This document shows, piece by piece, positions 8,178 to 17,400 of a stretch of 27,043 nt of DNA (position 1 is the stretch's first letter; each line of letters opens with the position of its first letter). The stretch spans positions 1 to 27,043 of the forward strand of contig CAKQPF010000049.1 of assembly GCA_934256705.1 (NCBI GenBank). The letters run 5' to 3'. Below the pieces are notes generated by a model. That model was not told the origin of the DNA, searched no databases, and saw nothing but the letters and a program-made list of their open reading frames with translations. The position numbers and the translations under genes were made by a program. Source of the DNA: an uncultured Prevotella sp. (lineage in GTDB: Bacteria; Bacteroidota; Bacteroidia; Bacteroidales; Bacteroidaceae).

Positions 8178-9329
8178 ATGGACAACGAAGAGAATCTACA
8201 TACAGAGGATTATACTCGTGAGGAAGTCTCGGTGAGAGACTATTTCTTGCGGGTGGCTCATCCTGTTCCCAACGTGCAGGATGAACTGAAGGCTTTTCTG
8301 CAACAGCAAACTGAGTCCTTGTCTGCAGATGATGATTCGCAATCCGAATCACAATCCCCAGATTTGTATCAAGAAGAGGAGGAGAATCATCGCATACCAT
8401 TGAAGGGCATCGGTATAATCTTGGCGATAGCAGCTTCCTTGGTCTTGGTCTTCCTCTTGCATTTCGGCAAGCAGAAGCCAAACTTAAATGTGCCTGATGG
8501 GGCAGTTGTGGCTTATGAGGCAGATGCTGACCAGCAAGCCGATGGCGTGACCTTGCAATCGGGCGATGCAAATCCTGTTTCCATCTCTGCTAATCAAGCC
8601 TTTTGTGCTAAGATCAATGCTTCTTCGTCAACAAGCGATGAAGGCTGTGCAAGTGGTTCGCAAGTTACAACCATCGTTCGTAATATCTTGACGACTCCTT
8701 ACAATGCTACGGCGGAGGTTACATTGTCAGATGGGACTGTTGTCACGGTCAATGCAGGAAGCCGCTTGGTTTATCCACAGAAGTTTGTTGGCGCAACAAG
8801 AGAGGTGGAACTCCAGGGCGAGGCGTATTTTAAGGTGAAGCACGATGAGACGTATCCTTTCATTGTCAAGGCGAATGGCGTTGCCACGAAGGTGCTGGGC
8901 ACGGAGTTTAATGTCCGCTCTTATTCCAAGGGCGATACCCATGTCACCTTGTTGCAGGGTAGCGTGCTCGTAAGTCTTCTCCCATCTCATACTTCTTCCA
9001 CCAAGTCAGCTCTATCCAGGCGTTTGAAACCAGGAGAGGATGCTGCATTCCAAGGCGGTTCCCTGTCTGTCAATTCCGTCGATACCGAGATTTATACCGC
9101 TTGGAAGAATGGCGAGTTCTACTTCGACAACGAGACGCTCTTGGACATTGCCAGGGAAATCGGAAAGTGGTATAACGTGAGTGTCATCTTCCGTTCTCCA
9201 GAAAAGATGCACGCTCGCCTCTTCTTTGCTGCCCCAAGAGATGGAGGAATCGAGGAACTCTTGGAGTTGCTGAATGGCTTGGATAAGGCGAAGTTCAGCT
9301 ATAAGGATGGACAAGTGACGATAGAGTGA
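8178..9329 (+). CDS. fecR-like: FecR-family anti-sigma factor
   Basis: Protein of 383 residues. An acidic cytoplasmic N-terminal part (about 1-75) binds the sigma factor, one membrane helix is at about 77-96 (IGIILAIAASLVLVFLLHF), and a periplasmic FecR domain spans about 176-275 (TLSDGTVVTVNAGSRLVYP, VELQGEAYFKV, GTEFNVRSY). It ends with a DUF4974-type domain (about 315-383, TLLDIAREIGKWYNVSV). It holds the ECF factor inactive and releases it when the STN domain of the cognate outer-membrane transporter signals across the periplasm. ATG 8178 is preferred; an in-frame GTG at 8151 would add nine residues. The insert between helix and FecR domain is unusually long (about 75 residues) and Ser/Ala/Asp-rich. 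Confidence 0.93.
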   Translation: MDNEENLHTEDYTREEVSVRDYFLRVAHPVPNVQDELKAFLQQQTESLSADDDSQSESQSPDLYQEEEENHRIPLKGIGIILAIAASLVLVFLLHFGKQKPNLNVPDGAVVAYEADADQQADGVTLQSGDANPVSISANQAFCAKINASSSTSDEGCASGSQVTTIVRNILTTPYNATAEVTLSDGTVVTVNAGSRLVYPQKFVGATREVELQGEAYFKVKHDETYPFIVKANGVATKVLGTEFNVRSYSKGDTHVTLLQGSVLVSLLPSHTSSTKSALSRRLKPGEDAAFQGGSLSVNSVDTEIYTAWKNGEFYFDNETLLDIAREIGKWYNVSVIFRSPEKMHARLFFAAPRDGGIEELLELLNGLDKAKFSYKDGQVTIE

Positions 9330-9409
9330 AGTTAAATTGTATTAAAGAGGGTGTACGATTTCAGAAGTGAAAACGATTATTAGATGTATCACATAAAAAT
9401 GATCGGTTT

Positions 9410-9715
9410 ATGAAAAAGATTTTAATTTTAGTGTTTGTTTTATTTGGCTTGTTGTCAATTAAAGCTCAATGTGCTCGTAATGAGCAAGTTGAAGAACAGA
9501 AAGCTGTTGCTATGACTTCATTTAGGGTTATGGTTGAATTTGAAATGGAAGGTGGTAAGAGGTTTATGCTACCATATGAATTAGAGTACTTCAAGGAGGA
9601 TGATAAAACAAGAGTAAGATATGGCGTCTTAGTAATTCCGAAGGAATTAAAGAAAATATGGGTGGGAAAATATGCCTCCGGAGAATTTTATTGCAAGGGC
9701 TCGGAAATGCACTAG
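9410..9715 (+). CDS. small secreted protein A, unknown function
   Basis: Protein of 101 residues with a clear signal peptide (MKKILILVFVLFGLLSIKAQ, cut near 20) and a mature part of about 80 residues rich in Lys, Glu and aromatics, predicted as beta-strands (SFRVMVEFEMEGGKRF, TRVRYGVLVIP). The mature part has two cysteines, one near its start and one near its end (FYCKGSEMH). I do not recognise a family. It is followed by a GLPGLI gene; the same arrangement (small secreted protein then GLPGLI) recurs at 13121-14258, which supports it being a real gene. It is more AT-rich than the fecR gene before it. Confidence 0.75.
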   Translation: MKKILILVFVLFGLLSIKAQCARNEQVEEQKAVAMTSFRVMVEFEMEGGKRFMLPYELEYFKEDDKTRVRYGVLVIPKELKKIWVGKYASGEFYCKGSEMH

Positions 9716-9796
9716 ATAAATTTATAAGAATCTTTTTGTCTGATTATAGATTTAAAAGTGTCAATATTGTAATGAAACCTGATGATAAATAATATG

Positions 9797-10540
9797 ATGA
9801 GATATCTTTTCTCTTTTTTTCTTATGCTTTTCTTTTTGCCTCTTTTTGCAAATGCTAAAGAATCGCTCGTGGTTGATTACTATACTTTGGCAAGATATGA
9901 AGAAAAGCAAGTGAAACCTTATGTAGAACATTGGCGGTTGTCTGTCAATGACAAGTGTTCTGTTTTTGCTCAAGTAGAAGGTGACAAGGAATTGTTTGAG
10001 GGGAGTTCCTTTCAATATGCAATTTATAAGGAAAAAGCAGGAATAGACATGCTTCTTTATAAAGGAAATATAGGAGATTTCTTATTCTATTATTCTGAGC
10101 CTCTTCCTCAGATGGATTGGCAAATGGATGAAAGCGATTCTACAATATGTGATTATCCTTGTCAAAAGGCAGAGGTGCAATTTAGAGGTAAAAAATGGAT
10201 AGTTTGGTACACTTTGGATATCCCCTATAGTGATGGGCCTTGGAAACTGAATGGTTTGCCAGGATTGATATTAAAAGCAGTTGATGCAGACAAAAACTAT
10301 AGCTTTGAGGCGCAGAAAATATCATGGAGTGATAGGAAGCTATCTAAGATCGATTGTAGGGATGCCAAAAAGACAACTTTAGAAAATTATCAGAAAGATT
10401 ATCTTTGGAATTGTAAGGATTCTCATGACTTTATGCGTGCAGTTACAGGAAAAACTTTTAAGATAATGATCGGTGATAAAGAATGGAAACCTGCACCTAT
10501 TACCCCATGTCTGATGGAATATGTCGATGATCTTAAATAA
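9797..10540 (+). CDS. GLPGLI family protein A
   Basis: Protein of 247 residues from ATG 9797, which begins directly with a signal peptide (MRYLFSFFLMLFFLPLFANA); ATGs at 9782 and 9794 are alternatives. The family-defining GPWKLNGLPGLIL motif is near 150-162, preceded by CDYPCQKA, a CxxxC pair typical of these proteins, and WIVWYTLDIPYSDGPW. A third conserved-looking cysteine is near the C-terminus (TPCLMEYVDD). GLPGLI proteins (TIGR01200) are secreted or periplasmic Bacteroidetes proteins of about 250 residues, frequently encoded beside TonB-type outer-membrane proteins; their molecular function is unsettled. The next gene starts 11 bp downstream and is such an outer-membrane protein, so the two are probably co-translated and act together. 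Confidence 0.9.
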   Translation: MRYLFSFFLMLFFLPLFANAKESLVVDYYTLARYEEKQVKPYVEHWRLSVNDKCSVFAQVEGDKELFEGSSFQYAIYKEKAGIDMLLYKGNIGDFLFYYSEPLPQMDWQMDESDSTICDYPCQKAEVQFRGKKWIVWYTLDIPYSDGPWKLNGLPGLILKAVDADKNYSFEAQKISWSDRKLSKIDCRDAKKTTLENYQKDYLWNCKDSHDFMRAVTGKTFKIMIGDKEWKPAPITPCLMEYVDDLK

Positions 10541-10551
10541 TAAGGTTGATG

Positions 10552-13074
10552 ATGAAAAGAGAGATTGCTTTGGTGTTGGGACTTTGGATGTCCCTTTGCC
10601 TCTTTGCCCAAGACGGCAAGACGTATTCGGGTAAGGTGACGGATGCCAGTGGTAATCCATTGGCTAGGGTTTCTGTGCTCTTGCTCAATCCCAAGGGCAA
10701 CACCGTGAAATTTACTCGAACCGATGCACAGGGCAAATTCTCCATCGCCTCTCCCGAAGGCAAGGAAATCGACAAGATTGCTTTCGTCAACTTGGGTTAT
10801 GCCCGACAAAATATCGAAATCGGAAAGTTTGTCAAGAGTGACAAGACCGTGAAGATGCAAGAGAAAGTGCAGGAGATTCGAGAGGTGGAAGTACGACCGG
10901 AAGTCTTCAAAATCAAGGGAGATACCATCACTTATTCCGTCTTGGGACTTCGTGAGAAGCAAGACCGCACCATTGAGGATGTCATCGCTCGCATCCCAGG
11001 CATCCGAGTCGATGTGTCGGGACAAATCTCTTATAATGGTAAGAACATCAACAAGTTTTATGTGGATGGCAAGGATATGGCAGGCGACAGTTATGCCATG
11101 GTGAGCAAGAATCTCTCTGCCGACAAGGTGGATAGTGTGGAGGTGCTTCGCCATCATCAACCTGTCAAGGCTTTGCAAGGCAAGAGTTTCAGCGAGGCGG
11201 CTGCTCTCAACTTGGTGCTCAAGGAAGGTGTGAAACTCCATTGGACGGGTACGGCAGAATTAGGAAGCGGTATGTTCCTGCAAAGTCCGTGGCACTGGAC
11301 TCGCAAGGTGCGCTTGGTGGAGATGTACCTGGGCAACAAGATGCAAGCCATCACAATGTATAAGCACAACAATATCGCCGAAGACATGGAGAGAGAGGTG
11401 ATGGGCTTCTCCTTCGACTATAGCGACCAAAGTCCTATCAGCAATATCGGTTCCATCGGTACGGGGCGTTATGGATTCAATAACAGTCACATGGTAGCGA
11501 CCAACTGGTATTTCAAGACAGGTGAGAATAGTCACACTCGCCTGCAACTCACAGGTTTATGGGATAATAGTACAGATCATAATTACAGTGAACAGACCTA
11601 TCTCGATGTATCCGACAATGCCAAGATGGTGCAAGAGCGTAATGCAAGTACCTATACAAGCCATTGGAAGGCAAACGTGAACTATTCTTATAATGCCAAG
11701 AACTTCTATCTCCGCAATGAGTTGACAGGCAACTTGGAGTTCGACCACTCTCATTCGCTCACTATGCTGAATGACAAGCGATTGTATGAGCGTGCCATCC
11801 CTCACAAACGCAGCATCTCGAACAACTTGAATATCAGTTTGCCAAGCAAGGAGGGATTCAATAGCCTTCGCTCTACATTCGCTTATAGTTATTTGCCCAG
11901 CCGTCTCTTGCTCTACAATGGAACAGAAGAGCAGGTCAATCTGAAATCCACGACTTGGGAAACTCGATATACTCGAAGTTTCTCTTTCGCTAAATACTTT
12001 TATTTGATGGCGGATGCAGGGTATGATATGGCAAGAAAGAATGAAATCGTTTCTTACAATGATACCACGGCTTCGGTGAAATATCAGGAAGACAAAGTGT
12101 ATTTGGAGCCCGGTCTGCAATTTCGTAAGTCAGATTTTAGTGTGCGTGCCAACCTTGATATGATGTGGCTATCTCGCCGTTTCGATACCGATAAGGACAA
12201 TCGTTTTGTTTTCGAACCCAACGTGTCGGTGGAATGGTCGATCCTCTCGTTTTGGAATTGGCGCACGGACTATCGCCATACCTTCTCGCCAAGTGGCTTC
12301 TACGAAGTGAATCCGCTACGCATCTATACCTCTTATAATATGGCTTCTAGCGGAACGGGTGCTAATAATCATTCCGCAGGTGATGAGGTTTCTACTGGCT
12401 TGCAGTATCAGACACCTGGCTTTGGCTGGAGTGGCGACATTCGATACTCTTACAATACCAATTACTATAACACGCTCTTTGAAAGTAAGTTGGTGGATGG
12501 CGTTTATATTCGCAATAGCATAAATGAAAAGAGTCGTTCCGTCAACCAGGCGATAGGCGGCGGTATCGGTCGTTCTTTCCGTGCCATGCGAACACGTCTC
12601 GATTTCTCTTGTTCTTATAGTTGGTCAAGCAGCGACATCATGTATCAAGACGTGAAGACCAAGAGCGATATGGAGTCGTGGGCGATGGGCTTCAATTGGA
12701 AGATGCGTCCTTGGAAGATTTTCAATTTTGAGGAGCGTTCTTCTTTCAATATCTCCAAGCAGAAGTCGGCTGGTAGGGAGACTGTCTATCGTCACTTCTT
12801 CCATTCCTTGGATCTCTATTTACAGCCAGGACATTGGCAGTTGGCTGTGAAGAATGAGTGCCGTCATTCACCTGATGGCTCGGAGAAATTCTCCTTCTTC
12901 TCTGATGCCGCCTTGTCATACAAGACGCAGAAGTATGAGATGAAGGTGACATGCAATAATCTCCTCGGTACCAACAAGCGTGAATACCGCTCCCTTTCCA
13001 TCACGGGCAGCTCATATTCCATCACCGAGTTGCGCCCAAGGGAAGTCTTGGCGAGTGTGACTTTCAATATATAA
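10552..13074 (+). CDS. GLPGLI-associated TonB-dependent-receptor-like outer-membrane protein
   Basis: Protein of 840 residues. Signal peptide (MKREIALVLGLWMSLCLFAQ), a carboxypeptidase-regulatory-like domain (about 22-105, YSGKVTDASGNPLARVSVLL), a plug-like domain (IEDVIARIPGIRVDVSGQI, INKFYVDGKDMAG), then a large aromatic-rich beta-barrel ending ASVTFNI. It belongs to the TonB-receptor-related proteins that accompany GLPGLI genes rather than to SusC: it is shorter and lacks the SusC LKDAAxxAIYG signature. ATG 10552 has AAGG six bases upstream; ATG 10549 and TTG 10546 are alternatives. Base composition is visibly more GC-rich than the flanking GLPGLI genes. Its likely job is transport or binding at the outer membrane of the same ligand the GLPGLI proteins handle, which is inference. 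Confidence 0.88.
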   Translation: MKREIALVLGLWMSLCLFAQDGKTYSGKVTDASGNPLARVSVLLLNPKGNTVKFTRTDAQGKFSIASPEGKEIDKIAFVNLGYARQNIEIGKFVKSDKTVKMQEKVQEIREVEVRPEVFKIKGDTITYSVLGLREKQDRTIEDVIARIPGIRVDVSGQISYNGKNINKFYVDGKDMAGDSYAMVSKNLSADKVDSVEVLRHHQPVKALQGKSFSEAAALNLVLKEGVKLHWTGTAELGSGMFLQSPWHWTRKVRLVEMYLGNKMQAITMYKHNNIAEDMEREVMGFSFDYSDQSPISNIGSIGTGRYGFNNSHMVATNWYFKTGENSHTRLQLTGLWDNSTDHNYSEQTYLDVSDNAKMVQERNASTYTSHWKANVNYSYNAKNFYLRNELTGNLEFDHSHSLTMLNDKRLYERAIPHKRSISNNLNISLPSKEGFNSLRSTFAYSYLPSRLLLYNGTEEQVNLKSTTWETRYTRSFSFAKYFYLMADAGYDMARKNEIVSYNDTTASVKYQEDKVYLEPGLQFRKSDFSVRANLDMMWLSRRFDTDKDNRFVFEPNVSVEWSILSFWNWRTDYRHTFSPSGFYEVNPLRIYTSYNMASSGTGANNHSAGDEVSTGLQYQTPGFGWSGDIRYSYNTNYYNTLFESKLVDGVYIRNSINEKSRSVNQAIGGGIGRSFRAMRTRLDFSCSYSWSSSDIMYQDVKTKSDMESWAMGFNWKMRPWKIFNFEERSSFNISKQKSAGRETVYRHFFHSLDLYLQPGHWQLAVKNECRHSPDGSEKFSFFSDAALSYKTQKYEMKVTCNNLLGTNKREYRSLSITGSSYSITELRPREVLASVTFNI

Positions 13075-13120
13075 AGAATAATGTTTTAATAAATAAAGTT
13101 TACTTGTAAAATTTTAGTGT

Positions 13121-13516
13121 ATGAAAAAAATAGCATTTTTATTTTTCTCTTGTATGTTGTCGCTTTCTATGTTTGCTCAACAAGGAACTTCCGAAGTTAT
13201 TACTTATGGAAGTTTAACTACTGATTATGAAGTGACGGTTGAGGTGGTCAGATTAGACGAGTTTAATAATATCGTAGAAAGAAATATCTACTATTTAGAG
13301 GTTGATTTTGAAAACTCTTCTTCGTCTTCCAAAGTTCAAATTGTTTATTACGAACCCTTAAATAAGAGAACTTACGAGGCGATAGGCGTGTCTCGTGGTC
13401 AGGCTAGAATCTTAAAGGATAGTGATGATTCGTTTCATGCTTTTTTACAAGATGTCTTTAAAAAGGCAGGTATAGTGAAACATCATCAGATGAGAGAGAT
13501 ACATAAGGCAATTTAG
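13121..13516 (+). CDS. small secreted protein B, unknown function
   Basis: Protein of 131 residues with a signal peptide (MKKIAFLFFSCMLSLSMFAQ, cut near 20). The mature part starts with beta-strand-like segments (YEVTVEVVRLDEF, RNIYYLEVDFEN, SKVQIVYYEPL) and ends in a helical, Lys/His-rich tail (SFHAFLQDVFKKAGIVKHHQM). I recognise no family, and similarity to small protein A is not obvious beyond size, export signal, strand-like layout and position before a GLPGLI gene. Its stop is separated from the next ATG by one base (TAG T ATG), so translation of protein B and GLPGLI B is almost certainly coupled. AT-rich like its partner. Confidence 0.78.
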   Translation: MKKIAFLFFSCMLSLSMFAQQGTSEVITYGSLTTDYEVTVEVVRLDEFNNIVERNIYYLEVDFENSSSSSKVQIVYYEPLNKRTYEAIGVSRGQARILKDSDDSFHAFLQDVFKKAGIVKHHQMREIHKAI

Positions 13517-13517
13517 T

Positions 13518-14258
13518 ATGAAACCGTATTTTTTAGCGTTATTGCTGAGTATCAGTCTATGTGCTGGGGCTCAAGCTGGTACATCATTGAAGATAAGTTA
13601 TTTGCTCCGTGAACGCGATTATGTGGAGCAACCAGTTCCTTTTGAGAACAATTATGAATTGATTATCTCAGGCGATAGCTCTTGTTTCCAAATGGAAATT
13701 GATCCTTCTTGGGGAGCCATTTATTTAGTGCCTGAACAATATAGTATCTTGAAGAATTTTAAAACTTTGGAATTGCTGTATCGTGAAGGAATTTCAACAT
13801 TAAAGTATTGTTATTCGGAAACGATTCCAGAGTTTGAATGGCAACTGATGGAGCAAGATACAATCGTTTGTGGTTATTCTTGTCAGAAAGCAAAGACATA
13901 TTACAAGGGGCGAGTATGGTATGCCTGGTATTCGTCAGATTTACCATACGATAATGGACCTTGGAAGTTGGGTGGACTTCCTGGACTAATTTTGAAAGCT
14001 TATGATTCAAAAGGCGATTTCTTTTATGAAGCCTATAAAGTTAAAAACTATAAGTATATTAAGATTCTGTTTGATGCCAATGGTTATATAAAGACTACTC
14101 GGAAAAGATTTTTAGAAGATCTGGTATCTTATTATAATGATACTGATGGATTTGATGAATCTCATGGCTTAAAAACATATGAGCAAACAAATGAAAAAGT
14201 ACAGAAAAGTCCGTCAAAGTATCCTTGTCTTGAGGAAGAAATAGATGATGGTGAGTAA
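13518..14258 (+). CDS. GLPGLI family protein B
   Basis: Protein of 246 residues with a signal peptide (MKPYFLALLLSISLCAGAQA). It carries GPWKLGGLPGLILKAYD near 150-166, preceded by CGYSCQKAKTYYKG (CxxxC) and WYAWYSSDLPYDNGPW. A late cysteine (KYPCLEEEIDDGE) matches that of GLPGLI A in position and context. The two GLPGLI proteins are clear paralogues (shared QDT/SDSTI-C-x3-CQKA, PW-K-L-x-GLPGLILKA, PCL-E-DD) yet diverged, pointing to an old duplication of a small-protein/GLPGLI module around the outer-membrane protein gene. A structured region follows before the STN-susC gene. Confidence 0.9.
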   Translation: MKPYFLALLLSISLCAGAQAGTSLKISYLLRERDYVEQPVPFENNYELIISGDSSCFQMEIDPSWGAIYLVPEQYSILKNFKTLELLYREGISTLKYCYSETIPEFEWQLMEQDTIVCGYSCQKAKTYYKGRVWYAWYSSDLPYDNGPWKLGGLPGLILKAYDSKGDFFYEAYKVKNYKYIKILFDANGYIKTTRKRFLEDLVSYYNDTDGFDESHGLKTYEQTNEKVQKSPSKYPCLEEEIDDGE

Positions 14259-14316
14259 GTTCCCTTTAAATGTTATGGCCATTAGAAAATTATAATGTTC
14301 TATCAATTTGTGTGTA

Positions 14317-14381
14317 ATCGGGTGCGTTTAGAAAGAGAAATGAAAGTTTTTTCAACTTTTTTCTTTCAAAGCGTGCCCGAT
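14317..14381 (+). promoter_or_regulatory. long hairpin before the STN-susC gene
   Basis: ATCGGGTGCGTTTAGAAAG (14317-14335) and CTTTCAAAGCGTGCCCGAT (14363-14381) are inverted: 15 of 19 positions are complementary in DNA and 18 of 19 in RNA if G-U pairs count. A smaller inner hairpin (TGAAA 14341-14345, TTTCA 14350-14354) is possible. It could end transcripts from the GLPGLI B side or serve as an operator, because its right arm overlaps the upstream block of the proposed ECF promoter. Confidence 0.55.
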
Positions 14382-14401
14382 TTCTGTATTTCTCCGTATC
14401 T
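14374..14401 (+). promoter_or_regulatory. candidate ECF-dependent promoter before STN-susC
   Basis: TGCCCGATTT (14374-14383), 11 nt, CGTATCT (14395-14401), identical in both blocks and spacing to 8079-8106. There is no TTTG-type -33 element. A start near 14408 would give a leader of about 35 nt before ATG 14443. Confidence 0.5.
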
Positions 14402-14442
14402 TTAATCAAAACAATAAGGTCAAAAGCATAAAAACATTAGTA

Positions 14443-17400
14443 ATGCGTATGAAAAAGAGAGAAAAGAAGAGAGGGTTGACGACCCTATTGATGCTCTTGC
14501 TCTTTGTCGCCGTAGCATCGGCACAAGGATTGAGCAAGAAATTCAACGTCAGCTTCAAGAACACTCCTCTGCCTTCTGCCTTGAAAACAATCGGCAAGCA
14601 GAGTGGGGTGCGTGTGGAATTTGCCTACGATGACGTGAAGTCGTACAAGGTGAGTGCTCATCTGAAATCGGTCAATGCCGAGACAGCGGTGAAGACTGTT
14701 ATCAGCAATCATCCATTGACTTACAAGGTGGTGGGTGGCAAGTTTATCATCGTGTCGAAGGATGCTTCACACAAGCAAGCTACTCCCAGTAATGAGTACT
14801 CGCAAACAGAAACAGACGAAACGCCAATCACCGCACAGAGTGGCAAGACCATCCGTGGTAAGGTCGTGGATGAGAAACACGAGCCACTGCCAGGTGTCAG
14901 CGTGAAGTGTGCCAACAGTCGTATGGGCACTTATACCGATATGAACGGTGAGTTCGCCTTTGTTTTGCCAGAGAACCATGGTCCTTATCTCACCTTTTCT
15001 TATATAGGAATGCAATCGCAGAGAGTGAAACTTTCTGCCAAGAACAGCAACCACATGCAAATCGTGATGCATGAGGATGCTGGAGCTTTGGATGAAGTTG
15101 TAGTTACTGGTTATCAGGTGCTCGACAAGCGAAGCCTGACCTCTGCTGTTACTTCTGTGAAGATGAAGGACTTGGAACGTGCCGACATGAGTAGCCTTGA
15201 CCAAATGTTGGAAGGCAAGGTGCCAGACCTTTTGGTTTCCAATAACTCTGCCGAGGTAGGTGTGGCTCCAAAAATCCGTATTCGTGGTACGAGTACCTTG
15301 ATTGGTAACCGTGAACCACTTTGGGTAGTCGATGGTATCGTTGTCACCGACCCAGTGGCTATCGCCCCAGAAGAATTGAACGACCCTGACTATGTGAACC
15401 GCATCGGTAATGCCATTTCTGGTATCAATCCTCAGGACATCGAGCGTATCGACGTGTTGAAAGATGCTGCCGCTACAGCCATCTATGGTACGAAGGCAGC
15501 TAATGGTGTCATCGTTGTCACCACCAAACGTGGTTTCGAAGGCAAGCCGCAGGTGAGCTATTCTGCCAATATCACTTACAAACGTCGTCCGAGATATTCC
15601 GACCAATCCGTAGATATGATGTCAAGCAAGGAGAGAATCCAATTGTCACGTGAGTTATACGATGCTAGATATTATTATAACAGTGATGCCACACTCGTAG
15701 GTTACGAGAAGGCAATGGACGACTTGAACAATAAGCGAATTACATACGATGAGTTTGCCAATCAAGTTTCGGCGATGGAAAGCCAAAATACTGATTGGTT
15801 CGACTTATTGTGTCAAGATAGTTGGTCTAACCAGCATACTGCAAGTTTGAGTGGAGGCTCTCAAAAGTCTAGATATTATGCCTCATTGGGTTATAATCGA
15901 GACAATGATGTTATCAAGGTTAACAAGAATGAGCGTTATACTGCTTCCATGAACTTGGATAATACTTTCAGCAAGTTGCTTTCTGCATCCTTCTCTTTTA
16001 ATGGCTATCATTATAAGCGCCATTATTATCAAGATGATCTGGCACCGCTTAATTATGCTTATACAGCTTCTCGTGCCATCAATCCATTCAATGCAGATGG
16101 AACTTATGCTTACTATCAGAAGAAAGTCAACAAGTATGATACCTATAACTATAATATACTTAATGAGTTGGACAATAGCTACAAAGAGCAAGTCACCAAC
16201 TCTTTTACTGTGTCGGCCAATTTGAAATTCCATTTCGCAGATTGGCTCAATGCCAATGCCATCTTCTCCATGACTAATCAGAATACCGATATGGAGGGTT
16301 ATTGGGGTGAGAAAACTAGTTATGCGGCACAGTTGAGAGGTAGTAACTATGGCGAGGATATTAGCTATCCAAAAGATTCTGAAATGCCACAGGGTGGTGA
16401 GTTGACCAAGACCTCAGTTAACTCCCAGAGCTATACCGCTCGTTTTCAGTTGGATGCCAATAAGTATTTCGGCGAAGATGACAAGCATAACATCTATGCT
16501 ACCTTTGGTATTGAGATTAACTCCGATAAATATAAGAGCTATAAGACCATTAATCGTGGTTATTATCCAGATAGAGGTAAAACATTTGTTAGCAATATAG
16601 ATCCTTCAATCTATACATCATACGCCACATGGTTGTCAAGCAATGTGCCTAGTGTGACGGATAACTTGACCAATACGTTCTCCACCTATCTGTCTCTTAC
16701 ATACGCTTACAAGACATTGTGGAGAATCAACTTGAATGGTCGTATAGATGGTTCTAACAAGTTTGGTGACCGAAGTAACGACAAGTTCTTGCCTATTTGG
16801 TCACTTTCTGGAAGTTATGATTTGAGTAGCTTGTTTGGCAAGGTGAAGTGGATGGATTATATTAATTTGAAAGCTTCATACGGTTTTCAGGGAAATATGC
16901 TCGATACTGAGTCTCCATTGATGACCATCCGAAAGGGTACCAAGGACATCTATTATAATGAGTTTGTCTCTACTATTCAGAATCATCCGAACCCAGATTT
17001 GAAATGGGAGAAGACCCATTCATATAATGTGGGCATTGACTTGAGCCTCTTCGACCATCGCTTGGAGATGGAAATGAACGCTTACTATAAGAAGACGAAT
17101 GATGCCTTTATGACCAAGAAGGTGTCTTCGGTGAACGGTGTGTCTTCTTACGTCATTAATGGTGGCGATGTTACCAACAAGGGATATAGTTTTGACATTA
17201 CTTACAATGCTATCCGCAACAAGGACTTTCGTTGGACACTTTCTACCTCTATCTCAAAGGTAATCAACTCTGTGGATTCTAAGCCTGACTCGCAGACTTA
17301 TGATCTCGAAGATTTCCTCGATGGTACGGCGGTCGTAGAAGGTAAGGCCGTCAATACGTTCTATAGTTATAAGTTTATCGGATTGAGCCCGTACGATGGA

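Noticed and set aside
9410..9715. Bacteriocin-like precursor reading of small protein A
   Set aside because: It has an ordinary signal peptide rather than a double-glycine leader, and no peptidase-type exporter or immunity-type gene is nearby.
10423..11241. 272-codon open frame on the minus strand opposite the receptor gene
   Set aside because: It lies fully antisense to GLPGLI A and the receptor gene, has no signal peptide or family motif, and is explained by the codon use of the real genes.
14767..15606. 279-codon minus-strand frame opposite STN-susC
   Set aside because: Shadow of the plug-domain coding sequence; no protein-like features.
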